From the NCBI GenBank assembly GCA_029781855.1, contig JAKOVX010000100.1:1-50299 (forward strand): a DNA stretch of 50,299 nt, read 5' to 3'. This stretch comes from Acidobacteriota bacterium. GTDB taxonomy: Bacteria > Acidobacteriota > Blastocatellia > Pyrinomonadales > Pyrinomonadaceae. Positions within the stretch are counted from its first letter, which is position 1. The number at the start of each line of letters is the position of its first letter. Below are positions 41,916 to 50,299 of this stretch, in pieces. The notes below the pieces were generated by a model. That model was not told the origin of the DNA. It did no database searches and was given only the letters and a program-made list of their open reading frames with translations. The translations under genes were made by a program, and so were the position numbers.

Positions 41916-42485
41916 ATGGGTGACCACATAAATCTAGTAGAAAAGTCGCGGATAATGGACGCGACGGCGATGAAACGGGCGATCTCACGGCTTTCGTCTG
42001 AGATCGTCGAGAAGAATCATGGAGCTGCAGACCTTTATCTGGTCGGTATTCGCCGACGGGGTGTGCCGCTCGCGGATCGAATGGCAGCCGAGATCGAACA
42101 TCTCGAAGGCGTTCGTCCACTTTCCGGCATTCTCGACATCACGCTTTATCGCGACGACCTCTCGACCGTCGGAGCCAGCCCGATAGTCAACCGGACCGAG
42201 CTCGACCACGACATCGAGGGCAAGACCATCGTCCTGGTTGACGATGTCCTTTACACCGGCCGAACGATACGCGCGGCTCTGGACCAGCTCATGGATTTTG
42301 GCCGGCCGAAGAAAGTTCAGCTCGCCGTACTCATCGACCGCGGCCGCGAACATCGTGAATTGCCCATCCAGGCCGATTTTATCGGGAAACTGGTCCCGAC
42401 CAAGCAGACCGAGATCGTCAAGGTCATGCTCCGTGAATTTGACGATGTTGAGGCCGTCGGTATATTTGAACGGCCCGTCGAATGA
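41916..42485 (+). CDS. pyrR: Bifunctional PyrR: pyrimidine operon regulator / uracil phosphoribosyltransferase
   Basis: 189 residues. [35 protein letters not shown] and the PRPP loop [18 protein letters not shown] are diagnostic. PyrR senses UMP/UTP and represses pyr genes, in Gram-positives by mRNA attenuation. It heads the plus-strand pyr group here. I see no typical PyrR-binding loop in front of pyrB, but a terminator hairpin does precede pyrB. The start at 41916 may be leaderless. Confidence 0.93.
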   Translation: MGDHINLVEKSRIMDATAMKRAISRLSSEIVEKNHGAADLYLVGIRRRGVPLADRMAAEIEHLEGVRPLSGILDITLYRDDLSTVGASPIVNRTELDHDIEGKTIVLVDDVLYTGRTIRAALDQLMDFGRPKKVQLAVLIDRGREHRELPIQADFIGKLVPTKQTEIVKVMLREFDDVEAVGIFERPVE

Positions 42486-42499
42486 ATGGAGACTTGCAG

Positions 42500-42949
42500 A
42501 TGATCAAGCCGAGGTTACTCATACTTTCGCTTCTCTTCACTTTCGCGGTGGCTCTCCCGGCTTTTGCTCAGAGCAAGGTCGATGTCTTTGGATATTACTT
42601 TATTGAGAAAGCTCCGAAGGCTTTCGCCGATATTTCGGAGATCCACCTCGCCGGTAATTACGGCGCAGCGGAAAAGCCGCCTTTTTACGGCCTGATCCGG
42701 CTCAAGAAGATATCGGCTAAAGATTTTCGGCTATTAAGACCGTCGCTGAATGGCAAGACGCTTAGGTTCAAGACAATGACGGTCGGCCGTGTTTTTTACA
42801 AGTTTTCTGGGACGTTCACGAGACTCGCGGATTTCCCGTCTACACGGCCCGAAGGCGAGATATTGCTGAAGGGCAAGTTAACAAAGTATCGCGGCAAGCA
42901 TCGGATCGCCGAATCAAATCTGAGTTTTTCATATTCTGCGGGCGATTAG
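42500..42949 (+). CDS. Secreted hypothetical protein within the pyr locus
   Basis: 149 residues from the ATG at 42500 (GGAG 8 bases upstream); an ATG at 42482 overlaps the pyrR stop. Signal peptide ([19 protein letters not shown]) and a beta-rich mature part ([39 protein letters not shown]). No known domain recognised. Placed between pyrR and pyrB without an obvious link to pyrimidine synthesis. Its stop lies inside the stem of a terminator hairpin. Confidence 0.7.
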   Translation: MIKPRLLILSLLFTFAVALPAFAQSKVDVFGYYFIEKAPKAFADISEIHLAGNYGAAEKPPFYGLIRLKKISAKDFRLLRPSLNGKTLRFKTMTVGRVFYKFSGTFTRLADFPSTRPEGEILLKGKLTKYRGKHRIAESNLSFSYSAGD

Positions 42950-42964
42950 TGATCGCCTTTTTTG
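42941..42964 (+). terminator. Terminator/attenuator between secreted gene and pyrB
   Basis: GGCGAT / ATCGCC stem with loop TAGTG, followed by TTTTTTGTTTT; it overlaps the stop codon of the upstream gene and ends 10 bases before the pyrB ATG. Because pyrB follows at once with no other promoter visible, it may act as an attenuator. Confidence 0.7.
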
Positions 42965-42974
42965 TTTTCGGGTG

Positions 42975-43919
42975 ATGGAAAAACCTTTTCGCCGAAGAGA
43001 TCTGTTAGGAATCCGTGGGCTTTCCGCCGCGGAGATCAAGGGCATTCTTGATACTGCTGAAAACTTCTGCGAGATCTCGACCCGCGAGGTCAAGAAAGTT
43101 CCGGCACTTCGCGGCAAGACCGTAATTAACCTCTTTTTCGAAGCGTCCACCCGCACACGTACCTCATTTGAGCTGGCCGCCAAACGTCTCTCCGCCGACG
43201 CCGTAAATATCAGCGTTTCGTCGTCAAGCGTGACGAAGGGCGAGACTTTGCTCGACACGGCGATGAATCTCGACGCGATGGCACCAGACTGCATCGTGGT
43301 CCGCCATTCGAGCGCCGGTGTGCCGCATCAGCTTGCAAAAGTTAGCAAGGCCGCGATCGTCAATGCCGGTGACGGAGCCAACGAGCATCCGACGCAGGCA
43401 CTGCTCGATGCGATGACGATCCGCGAGCACAAAAAGACGATAGCCGGCCTCAGCGTTGCGATAGTCGGCGACATCCTGCACAGCCGTGTCGCCCGCTCGA
43501 ATATCCACCTTTTGACCAAACTCGGAGCAAATGTTCGCGTCGCCGGCCCACGCACTCTGGTGCCCGACGATTTCCAGTATCTCGTCGACCATGACTTGCA
43601 AGTTTGCCCGCACATTGAGGACGCGATCGTCGGTGCGGATGTCGTAATGATCCTGCGGATCCAACGCGAACGGCAGGACGCCGCGTATTTTCCGTCGCTT
43701 CGCGAATACGCGATACATTACGGCCTGACGAATGAGCGATTAGATCTGGCGAAAAAGGACGCTATCGTCTTGCACCCGGGCCCGATGAACCGCGGTATCG
43801 AGATATCGTCTGACGTTGCCGACAGCTCGCGATCACTGATCCTCGATCAGGTCAAATACGGCGTCGCGGTGCGTATGGCGGTTCTATATTTGGCTACTGG
43901 CGGCAGTACAATAAGTTAA
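42975..43919 (+). CDS. pyrB: Aspartate carbamoyltransferase catalytic subunit
   Basis: 314 residues. Carbamoyl-phosphate site [18 protein letters not shown], the shared-site loop [30 protein letters not shown] and [10 protein letters not shown], then [11 protein letters not shown]. It catalyses the first committed step of pyrimidine synthesis. No regulatory subunit gene (pyrI) is adjacent. The ATG at 42975 is used; the GTG one codon earlier is less likely. It follows a terminator-like hairpin by 10 bases. Confidence 0.97.
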   Translation: MEKPFRRRDLLGIRGLSAAEIKGILDTAENFCEISTREVKKVPALRGKTVINLFFEASTRTRTSFELAAKRLSADAVNISVSSSSVTKGETLLDTAMNLDAMAPDCIVVRHSSAGVPHQLAKVSKAAIVNAGDGANEHPTQALLDAMTIREHKKTIAGLSVAIVGDILHSRVARSNIHLLTKLGANVRVAGPRTLVPDDFQYLVDHDLQVCPHIEDAIVGADVVMILRIQRERQDAAYFPSLREYAIHYGLTNERLDLAKKDAIVLHPGPMNRGIEISSDVADSSRSLILDQVKYGVAVRMAVLYLATGGSTIS

Positions 43920-44009
43920 ACCTTTACTGAGAGCAGAAACAAAGTTCTGTCGATCTGAATATTAGAACATAGGTGCAGCGACCGGACGTTGAATTAACGA
44001 CAGAGTAAC

Positions 44010-45101
44010 ATGGATAGATGGGCAATTAGATTTGTAGTAGTTTGCGTTCTGGCAACTGTGGCCCTAGGTCAGTCGAAATCGGAGCACGACGATTTTGATA
44101 CGTTGTTAGTTAAATCCTATAACTTATTCGACGAAGATAAATACGATGAATCGATTGCCGCTGCTACCAAGGCGTCCGGAATTCGTCCGACCGATAGCCG
44201 TCCATACGCATTGTCGGGCATGGCCGAGCAGGCCAAAGGAAGAATGGACGAGGCTTCTAATTTGTTTGCGTTAGCGATCAAATATAGTCCTGCAAACCCA
44301 ATGCTCTACTACTTAAAGGCGCGTGCCGACCACTATCGGAACGCATCTGAGGAAGGTCTCGCTTCCATTCGAAAAGCAATTGCACTAAAACCTGATTATG
44401 CCGCGGCGTACGTAATTCTCGGCGAATTGCTCAATAACGGAGCGGAGCGCGATGCCGCGTTTCGAAAGGCGGTTGAAATCGAACCCAAAATTCCGGAATC
44501 GTATTACTTCCTTGGAATGCACCTGGAGAATGTGAAAAAGGATGAAAAAGCTGCAGAGGAAGCATACCGAACGGCAATCGATCTTGATCCGGGCAAGATG
44601 GTAGGTCGATTTAGTCTTGGTCGGCTACTTGTTAGACAGGGTCGACTTGTGGAGGCCAGAAAGGTCTGGGATGGACGAACGTCTGAGAAAGATAATACTT
44701 TTCCAAACTTCATCACTCTTTTGACCCGAGCGGAGAATTTGGAAAAGGCGAAGCAGGCATATGGCCGATCGCCTGATGATCCCGAAGTGCTTTTACAGAT
44801 CGGTCTCGCAACGATGGACGGCGACAGTTGGGTAGTAGACGGTCGATGGGAAGAGGCGATCATTTATTTCAAAAGAGCACTTGAACTTAAACCGAATTTC
44901 GCAAAGGCACAATATGCGATTTGCAAAGCGTACGTCGAAATGGCCGATGTATATAAGGAAAAGAACAGAATCCTCGATAAAGAGCTAGTAAAATTGAGGA
45001 GACTTGATTCTACTCTGGCCAATGATATCGTCGAGTACCGACGTACATATTCAGGTGGCTTACGAACCATTTCACTTCCTCCACTAGCTCCCAAACAGTA
45101 G
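44010..45101 (+). CDS. Secreted tetratricopeptide-repeat protein
   Basis: 363 residues. Signal peptide (WAIRFVVVCVLATVALGQ). About eight TPR-like helix pairs span residues 35-310, with family spacing, for example EDKYDESIAAATKASGIRPT, AYVILGELLNNGAERDAAF, EEAIIYFKRALELKPNFA. A periplasmic scaffold for protein-protein contacts is the likely role. Base composition is more AT-rich than pyrB and pyrC on either side, suggesting later insertion into the pyr gene group. No clear ribosome site. Confidence 0.85.
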   Translation: MDRWAIRFVVVCVLATVALGQSKSEHDDFDTLLVKSYNLFDEDKYDESIAAATKASGIRPTDSRPYALSGMAEQAKGRMDEASNLFALAIKYSPANPMLYYLKARADHYRNASEEGLASIRKAIALKPDYAAAYVILGELLNNGAERDAAFRKAVEIEPKIPESYYFLGMHLENVKKDEKAAEEAYRTAIDLDPGKMVGRFSLGRLLVRQGRLVEARKVWDGRTSEKDNTFPNFITLLTRAENLEKAKQAYGRSPDDPEVLLQIGLATMDGDSWVVDGRWEEAIIYFKRALELKPNFAKAQYAICKAYVEMADVYKEKNRILDKELVKLRRLDSTLANDIVEYRRTYSGGLRTISLPPLAPKQ

Positions 45102-45159
45102 AATTTTTCATATATGAATGCCGGCTAATCCATTAGAACCATAATTTGCGTTTCAACAA

Positions 45160-46443
45160 ATGAGAATACTTATCGCTAACGGCCACCTAATCGACCCGGC
45201 CGCACAGGAAAATACCGGAATGTCCGTTCTCATCGAGGACGGCAAGGTTTCGGCATGGCTGCGGCCGAACGAAGCGGCACCCGAGGGATGTGAAACTTTT
45301 GACGCAAGCGGACTGCTCGTCGCACCGGGATTTATCGATCTGCACGTGCATTTGCGCGAGCCCGGTCAGGAGCACAAGGAAACGATAGCTTCGGGCTGCG
45401 CCGCGGCGGTTGCGGGCGGCTGGACGAGCGTCTGTCCGATGCCGAATACAAATCCGGTCAACGACAACGCGGCGATCACGCGGTATATGATCGAGCAGGC
45501 CGAACGCGCCGGCCTCGCCAACGTTTTTCCGATCGGAGCGATCACAAAATCTATCGACGGCACGGAACTAGCCGAAATGGGCGAGATGAAGGCCGCCGGT
45601 GCGGTCGCCGTGTCCGACGACGGACGTCCCGTGCCGAACGCGGGAATTATGCGCAGGGCGATGCAGTACGCACGCGATTTTGACCTGCCGGTGATCGACC
45701 ACTGCGAGGACAAGTCCCTGTCGAGCGGCGGCGTTATGCACGAAGGCAGAACTTCCCTGCTCCTCGGCCTCAAGGGCATGCCCGCCCTCGCCGAAGACAT
45801 CGACGTCGTCCGCGACATTATTTTGGCAAAGGAGACCGGCGCGCATCTTCATATCGCCCACGTTTCGACCAAAGGTGCGATCGAGGCCGTTCGCCGCGCC
45901 AAAGCCGAGGGCATCAACGTCACCTGCGAGGTCACACCGCACCATTTCACGCTGACGGACAAAGCCGTCGAGGGCTACGACACAAATACCAAAATGGCAC
46001 CGCCGCTGCGCAGCCAGGAACACCTCGAAGCGATCCTCGAGGGCATCAAGGACGGCACGATCGACGCCATCGCGACCGACCACGCGCCGCACCACGCTGA
46101 CGAGAAGGCACTCGAATACGATCAAGCCCCATTCGGGATCATCGGCCTCGAGACGGCGATCGGATTGGCATTCAACCAACTCGTCCATACCGGCATCGTA
46201 GACCTGGTCCGGCTGGTCGAACTTTGCTCGACAAACCCGGCGAAGATCTTCAAGCTCGCCGGCCGCGGTACGTTGGCTCCGGGTTCCATCGCCGACGTGA
46301 CCATCATCGATCCGGACGTTAAATGGACGTATCACAATGCCGATTCACGGTCTAAATCGCGAAACTCGCCTTACGACGGCTGGGAATTCTCAGGTGCTGC
46401 CGTAGCTACCGTCATCGGAGGGAAAGTCGTCTTTAGAAAGTAG
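45160..46443 (+). CDS. pyrC: Dihydroorotase
   Basis: 427 residues, type I (PyrC/AllB-like) enzyme. The metal site [15 protein letters not shown] has His-x-His; the lysine position is replaced as is usual for this class. Later ligands are [21 protein letters not shown] and [23 protein letters not shown]. It cyclises N-carbamoyl-aspartate to dihydroorotate. It ends the pyr group, with the TPR gene between it and pyrB. Confidence 0.96.
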   Translation: MRILIANGHLIDPAAQENTGMSVLIEDGKVSAWLRPNEAAPEGCETFDASGLLVAPGFIDLHVHLREPGQEHKETIASGCAAAVAGGWTSVCPMPNTNPVNDNAAITRYMIEQAERAGLANVFPIGAITKSIDGTELAEMGEMKAAGAVAVSDDGRPVPNAGIMRRAMQYARDFDLPVIDHCEDKSLSSGGVMHEGRTSLLLGLKGMPALAEDIDVVRDIILAKETGAHLHIAHVSTKGAIEAVRRAKAEGINVTCEVTPHHFTLTDKAVEGYDTNTKMAPPLRSQEHLEAILEGIKDGTIDAIATDHAPHHADEKALEYDQAPFGIIGLETAIGLAFNQLVHTGIVDLVRLVELCSTNPAKIFKLAGRGTLAPGSIADVTIIDPDVKWTYHNADSRSKSRNSPYDGWEFSGAAVATVIGGKVVFRK

Positions 46444-46531
46444 CGATTTATTGGTTCTCTTGCCGGATTTAGGACTTCACTAAAAACAAATATTTCTACT
46501 ATAATTCTGAGACACCGTTTTTAACTAGCAA

Positions 46532-47542
46532 ATGAAAATTAGGAACCTCGCAGGAATATTGCTTTTTATCATCGCCGTCAGCGGCTGCGGTATCGCGAAC
46601 CGTATTGCGAACTCGTTCGATAACAGTTCGGCGCCGAGTACTACAAACTCGGAACTTTGGCCGGACGTTCCTCCTTTTCCCGGCTCGGCACAATCCGACG
46701 TCTCCCTCCCGATAGTTGTCAGAAAGATCGTCGAGACGCTGATCACTTCGTCGGAGAACAATAATTCGAAAGATTTTGAGATAAAGAGCTTCGATTTCGT
46801 CAGTCGGACGACCGACAAGACACCGGAGGACCTCAGTTCATTCTATTCGACCGAAATGATGGCGTCGAAAGGTTGGAATTCTAAGGACCAGCCGGGCTGC
46901 AAGACCGGCGGCGATTCGCCGATGCAAGGCGCGACGTTTTGTCTATTCGGCAAGGAAGAGGGTAATGACGTGACGATAGTTGCGATCATTGCGACGCGCT
47001 CAAACGAAAAGGAGCCAATGAACATCTTCTATGTCCGGGCTTCCGGTAGGAACATGAAGCCGAACAAGACTAATTCGAATACAAATGTTTCGGAAATACC
47101 GGCTGCCGGTTCGGATCAAAATGCCATTGAGAGCGTCGCTGATCCGAGCAACATGTGTGACGTTTTGCCGGCAAGAGTAATCGAGGCGGCTCTGAAGGTC
47201 AAATTGGTGTCGGCTCCGGAGCGATACAGTTTCGCGAATGACGGAAAGAACTCGGGGTGTACATATGACGGCGGAAAGAATGAAAGCGGCGACGCGGTTT
47301 TTGCCTATGCCGCGATCGTATCGACTCAGGAATTCAGCAGCAACCGCAAAGGAAAGACGGATGCCGTCCCGGGCCTCGGTGAGGATGCCTATTTCGTTAA
47401 CGGTGCGGACGCCAGACAACTTTGGGTCTTGGTCGGAAACGGCAGGGCCGCGGTCATCGCTATTGGTGATCGACCAAACGAAACGGCGGCTCGAGCTGTC
47501 GCTGCGGAATTGCTGAATCAGCTCTCGAAGACTCAAAAGTGA
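46532..47542 (+). CDS. Lipoprotein, C-terminal half DUF3558-like
   Basis: 336 residues. Lipoprotein signal LAGILLFIIAVSGC with Cys19. The N-terminal half (about 40-170) has a YSTEMMASKGWNSKD segment typical of a small periplasmic alpha/beta repeat. A Thr/Asn linker follows, then a C-terminal part that resembles DUF3558 in pattern: MCDVLPARVIEAALKVKL, NSGCTYDGGKNESG, PGLGEDAYFVNG. Membrane-anchored, periplasmic; function unknown. The DUF3558 link is tentative. Confidence 0.7.
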   Translation: MKIRNLAGILLFIIAVSGCGIANRIANSFDNSSAPSTTNSELWPDVPPFPGSAQSDVSLPIVVRKIVETLITSSENNNSKDFEIKSFDFVSRTTDKTPEDLSSFYSTEMMASKGWNSKDQPGCKTGGDSPMQGATFCLFGKEEGNDVTIVAIIATRSNEKEPMNIFYVRASGRNMKPNKTNSNTNVSEIPAAGSDQNAIESVADPSNMCDVLPARVIEAALKVKLVSAPERYSFANDGKNSGCTYDGGKNESGDAVFAYAAIVSTQEFSSNRKGKTDAVPGLGEDAYFVNGADARQLWVLVGNGRAAVIAIGDRPNETAARAVAAELLNQLSKTQK

Positions 47543-47628
47543 TCCGGCTTTCGGGTCAGATAAGCCGGACATCGGCAACACCGGCCTTCATCGCCGGTTC
47601 GCAAATTTACGTCCAGAAAAGGAGAACA

Positions 47629-48144
47629 ATGAAACTTATTATTTGCGCGGCTGTGACCGTGTTCGCGTTAGTCAACATCTCACCCGCTCAGAATAGGAGC
47701 GTTTACACGAGCACGGCGACCAAAGCCTGCCGTACTATTAGTTCCAATCCCAATGACGCGGGCTCCTACGAGGGCGAATGCCCCGGTGTCGGGGGCTACA
47801 AACTCCGCTTGATCGAGGGGGACATCCGTCAGACCATCAACGTGATCGCTCCGAACAAGAAGAAGTTCGAACTCGATTTTTGGAGCTTCTACAGTGGATT
47901 TTCGATCGTGGGCGAAAAGGCCGAATGGCGAACCAAGGGCGGCGTTCCCGTCGCTATGATCATCCGGTACAACGTCGCCAACGCCGACGATTCGACCAAA
48001 AATACTTCGTATTTGATGGTCTCGAAAATCAGCAAGACATCATCGTGCGTCACCGACGTCGTTCTGCCAGGGCCGAAACAAAACGAAGAGGCTCGCGAGC
48101 TTGCCGACGTCGCATCTACCAAGCCCTGTAAAACGACCGAATAG
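47629..48144 (+). CDS. Secreted hypothetical protein
   Basis: 171 residues from the ATG at 47629, chosen for GGAG 4 bases upstream and a signal peptide right after it (LIICAAVTVFALVNISPAQ). The longer open frame upstream is leader containing an 8-bp stem (TCCGGCTT/AAGCCGGA). The mature part is beta-rich with four Cys (two disulfides likely: KACRTISS, GECPG, SSCVTDV, KPCKT). No domain recognised. It converges with the cytochrome c gene. Confidence 0.75.
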   Translation: MKLIICAAVTVFALVNISPAQNRSVYTSTATKACRTISSNPNDAGSYEGECPGVGGYKLRLIEGDIRQTINVIAPNKKKFELDFWSFYSGFSIVGEKAEWRTKGGVPVAMIIRYNVANADDSTKNTSYLMVSKISKTSSCVTDVVLPGPKQNEEARELADVASTKPCKTTE

Positions 48145-48161
48145 TTAATTCGGGCTCGAAT

Positions 48162-48515
48162 CTAGAGCGTCTTAACAAAGTTCGCAACAGAACGGATCTC
48201 GGCCGGAGTCAACCTCGTCCGAAACGCCGGCATCTTGCCGCCGCCATTCGATATTTTGCGGATCAGGCCCTGCGAGTTTGCGCGGAACTTCTTCTGTTTC
48301 GCGGGAGTGTTGATCGCCGGTCCTTTGTCGCCCTCGCCGTCATCTCCGTGGCAACGAGCACAATTATTGGCGTAGACCAACGCTCCCGAGGTCGGATCCT
48401 TCGGGACGAGCGATGCGGACATATTGGTATTCGGGGCGGAATATGCCCAGACAGAGATCGTGATCGCAAGGAATAGGACAACTGCGGCCAGTTTTACAAG
48501 TAGGAATCGATTCAT
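48162..48515 (-). CDS. Small membrane-anchored or secreted cytochrome c
   Basis: 117 residues from the ATG at 48515. N-terminal hydrophobic helix (LAAVVLFLAITISVWAY), then a class I cytochrome c domain: heme motif CARCH (Cys52, Cys55, His56) and axial Met95 in GGGKMPAF, followed by LTPAEIRSVANFVKTL. Single heme, periplasmic electron carrier. No oxidase gene is nearby, so the partner is unknown. Confidence 0.9.
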   Translation of the reverse strand: MNRFLLVKLAAVVLFLAITISVWAYSAPNTNMSASLVPKDPTSGALVYANNCARCHGDDGEGDKGPAINTPAKQKKFRANSQGLIRKISNGGGKMPAFRTRLTPAEIRSVANFVKTL

Positions 48516-48688
48516 TAACGTTTGCGCCTCAATATACTGAAAAATAAGTTGCCTGAGATTATCTCTGATGCAGTGACATCTCTGCAATCCCGCCGGCGAT
48601 AATTGCCTGGAATTGAGAATTAGTTTCCGTTACGCGAGCTATCGTTGCCTGTGTCGGATGACAACTTCGGCGGAAGCGATCCATTGCA

Positions 48689-49579
48689 TTAGAACTCGAT
48701 CGCCCGCTCGAATTTCATCAAACTGTTGCCATCGGCCGGATGTCGAAACGCGATACGGTAGGCGTGCAGGCAAAGGCGTTGAAATTCCGTTCCGCCGCGG
48801 GCTGCGTCACCAACTATCGGGTGGCCAATGGCAGCCAGATGGATGCGGAGTTGGTTGGTGCGGCCGGTGACCGGTTCGAGTTCGACAAGCGTTTTGTCCG
48901 CAAATCGTTGTCGCACCCAAAATCGTGTCTCTGCGTGTTTCCCGTCCGCCTTAACGCCCCATAATTTCTGCTCGGCAAACCGACCGATCGGCTGAACGAT
49001 CGTGCCGTCATCGTCACCGATCACGCCGTCGACCAATGCAAGATATCGCTTTTCGACCAATTTTCGCTTGAAGTGTTCCGCCAAGATGCGATGTGCTCTC
49101 GCGGTCTTCGCCACGACCATTAGTCCCGATGTTTGCTTATCGAGACGATGGATCAGCCCCGCACGGATGAATGCCGTACTCACGACTGCGTCTTCAAAAC
49201 CCTCGATCCTCGATCTGTTCAGATGGTACGCCAACGCATTCAACAGCGTGCCGCTCTTGTCGCGATGCGTCGGATGAACCAAAGTCCCGGCGGGTTTGTT
49301 GACGACGATCAAGTGCTCGTCCTCAAAAACAATGTCCACCGCGACATTCTCGGGCCGCATGGCGGTTTCGCGGCTGGTATCAACGGAGATCTCGACCACG
49401 TCGTTCGGCCGAAGTTTGTAGCCGATATTTTCGTGGCGTCCGTTTACTTCGCAATGAGCGTTCTTGACGAGTTCCCGCAGATACATCTTGCTGAGCCCGT
49501 TGAATTTGTCGAACAAGAAGTCGTCGAGCCGCATCTTGTAATGCTGATCGGTCGCGACTATTTCGATTCGGCTCGTCAT
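48689..49579 (-). CDS. RluD-family rRNA pseudouridine synthase
   Basis: 296 residues from the ATG at 49579. S4 RNA-binding domain (about 12-70: MRLDDFLFDKFNGLSKMYLRELV) followed by the RluA/RluD catalytic domain: VVNKPAGTLVHP, GLIHRLDKQTSGLMVVAKT with catalytic Asp147, and VTGRTNQLRIHLAAIGHPIVGD. It probably modifies 23S rRNA (RluD sites) though RluC/RluB-like targets cannot be excluded. It is separated from amt by a terminator. Confidence 0.92.
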   Translation of the reverse strand: MTSRIEIVATDQHYKMRLDDFLFDKFNGLSKMYLRELVKNAHCEVNGRHENIGYKLRPNDVVEISVDTSRETAMRPENVAVDIVFEDEHLIVVNKPAGTLVHPTHRDKSGTLLNALAYHLNRSRIEGFEDAVVSTAFIRAGLIHRLDKQTSGLMVVAKTARAHRILAEHFKRKLVEKRYLALVDGVIGDDDGTIVQPIGRFAEQKLWGVKADGKHAETRFWVRQRFADKTLVELEPVTGRTNQLRIHLAAIGHPIVGDAARGGTEFQRLCLHAYRIAFRHPADGNSLMKFERAIEF

Positions 49580-49602
49580 ACAGCCGATTCTACCGTAAAA
49601 AG

Positions 49603-49635
49603 AAAAAAGACGCTGGCAGTCTGTCCGCAAGCGCC
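49603..49635 (-). terminator. Terminator of amt (minus strand)
   Basis: Read on the minus strand: GGCGCT...AGCGTC stem (one G-U), then TTTTTTC. It lies between the amt stop and the pseudouridine synthase start. Confidence 0.6.
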
Positions 49636-49665
49636 TTTTCTATTAGCTTCTAACGATCGCCGGAA

Positions 49666-50299
49666 CTAGTGTGATCCAGCCGCGGCGATCGCCTTTTCGA
49701 TCGTGATCTCCTCGGTGGCGAAAACGATCGCCGCGTTCGGTGCGATCGTGTCCGGCTCAAAAGCATATGCCGTCTCACCGTGCTGCGAAGCGTCGAGTCC
49801 TGAGATCTCTTCGTTCTCGGAGACTCGCAGGCCGATAGCGAGATCGACGACCTTCAGCACCACGAACGTTCCCACGCTGGCCAATACAACGGCAATTCCG
49901 ATCCCAGCGAGTTGATACGTGATCTGAATATAATTGCCGTCGATCGCACCGACCGCGGCCGCGTTACCGGCGGCATCCTTGAATATCGGATTGATCACGC
50001 TCGTCGCCAAAACGCCGGTCATTAATGCCCCGACCGCTCCGCCGACACCGTGGATACCGAAAACGTCGAGCGTGTCGTCATAACCGAAGATATGTTTGAC
50101 CCTCGCCACCATGAAATAGCAGGCCGCTCCGCCCATCAGACCGATCAACAGTGCCGACATCGGTGTGACAAATCCGGCCGCAGGCGTTATTACAACGAGC
50201 CCCGCAACGGCCCCTGAGATCGCTCCGATCGCGGTCGGCTTGCCGCTCTTGGTCCAGTCGATCACCGTCCAGGCCAACATTGCAGCGGCCGCGGCAAAG
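49666..50299 (-). CDS. amt: Ammonium transporter, C-terminal part
   Basis: Partial: the frame is open to the right edge, so the ATG near 50280 is internal. About 210 residues remain. Amt features: GAVAGLVVITPAAGFV, LIGLMGGAACYF, and DDTLDVFGIHGVGGAVGALMTG with the pore His. Two closing helices (YQLAGIGIAVVLASVGTFVVL) and a cytoplasmic tail (ENEEISGLDASQHGETAYAF) that contacts GlnK follow. It conducts ammonium across the inner membrane. The tail is extended by about 30 residues (VFATEEITIEKAIAAA). No glnB/glnK follows it inside the window. Confidence 0.93.
   Translation of the reverse strand, partial: FAAAAAMLAWTVIDWTKSGKPTAIGAISGAVAGLVVITPAAGFVTPMSALLIGLMGGAACYFMVARVKHIFGYDDTLDVFGIHGVGGAVGALMTGVLATSVINPIFKDAAGNAAAVGAIDGNYIQITYQLAGIGIAVVLASVGTFVVLKVVDLAIGLRVSENEEISGLDASQHGETAYAFEPDTIAPNAAIVFATEEITIEKAIAAAGSH

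Noticed and set aside
42482..42500. Start of the secreted pyr-locus protein at 42482
   Set aside because: It overlaps the pyrR stop but lacks a ribosome site; 42500 has GGAG at proper distance and opens the signal peptide.
1..50299. tRNA, rRNA or other known structured RNA genes
   Set aside because: I scanned intergenic gaps for T-loop (GGTTCGA) contexts and tRNA-like ends and saw none convincing; a covariance search could still find one.

Overview
The window looks like a chromosomal segment of a Gram-negative, mid-GC bacterium. It carries a KDO-sugar gene, lipoproteins, FtsX/MacB-type exporters, an isolated complex I subunit and an isolated succinyl-CoA synthetase alpha subunit. The protein style (Pro/Glu-rich zinc-ribbon proteins, secreted proteins ending in a carboxypeptidase-regulatory-like domain, Asn/Thr-rich mini-lipoproteins, Rhs fragments, many palindromic intergenic repeats) suggests Acidobacteriota, perhaps Blastocatellia/Pyrinomonadales. 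That placement is inference; no rRNA or tRNA gene is visible.

Left part (1-9.1 kb): the 5' end of a kdsB-like gene, a CPBP membrane protease and a FecR-domain protein. Then comes a minus-strand series: an ImmA/IrrE-like protein coupled to a GAF-SpoIIE phosphatase, a zinc-ribbon/DUF4190 protein, nuoI, a DUF4160-DUF2442 pair, ndk, a thioesterase and sucD. A 10-bp tandem repeat lies between ndk and the zinc-ribbon gene.

9.4-18.8 kb: a secreted protein, two MacB-like permeases on the plus strand, a convergent three-gene exporter (ATPase, large permease, membrane-fusion protein) and a secreted aspartic protease with two DTG motifs.

18.8-24.4 kb is the accessory region. Two 5'-truncated Rhs/YD-repeat genes end in different toxin-like tips, one with an HExxH metallopeptidase motif and one resembling zinc-dependent phospholipase C. 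Each is followed closely by small secreted or membrane-anchored proteins that are candidate immunity genes. The block is bracketed by near-identical 39-bp direct repeats and by clusters of short perfect hairpins. A five-copy repeat with exact 22-bp spacing closes the region.

24.4-34.5 kb: a beta-CASP metallo-beta-lactamase-fold protein, a GAF-GGDEF protein with a degenerate active site, two paralogous Asn/Thr/Ala-rich lipoproteins with matching promoters, a YyaL-type thioredoxin-domain protein, a class III aminotransferase behind a hairpin-rich leader, and a permease fused to two universal-stress domains.

34.5-50.3 kb is housekeeping: etfBA behind a fatty-acid cluster (DUF177-rpmF-fabH-fabD-acpP-fabF, lacking plsX and fabG). 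A divergent pyrimidine locus follows: pyrD on the minus strand; pyrR, a secreted protein, pyrB, a TPR protein and pyrC on the plus strand. Then come two secreted or lipid-anchored proteins, a cytochrome c, an RluD-type pseudouridine synthase and the C-terminal part of an ammonium transporter that runs off the right edge.
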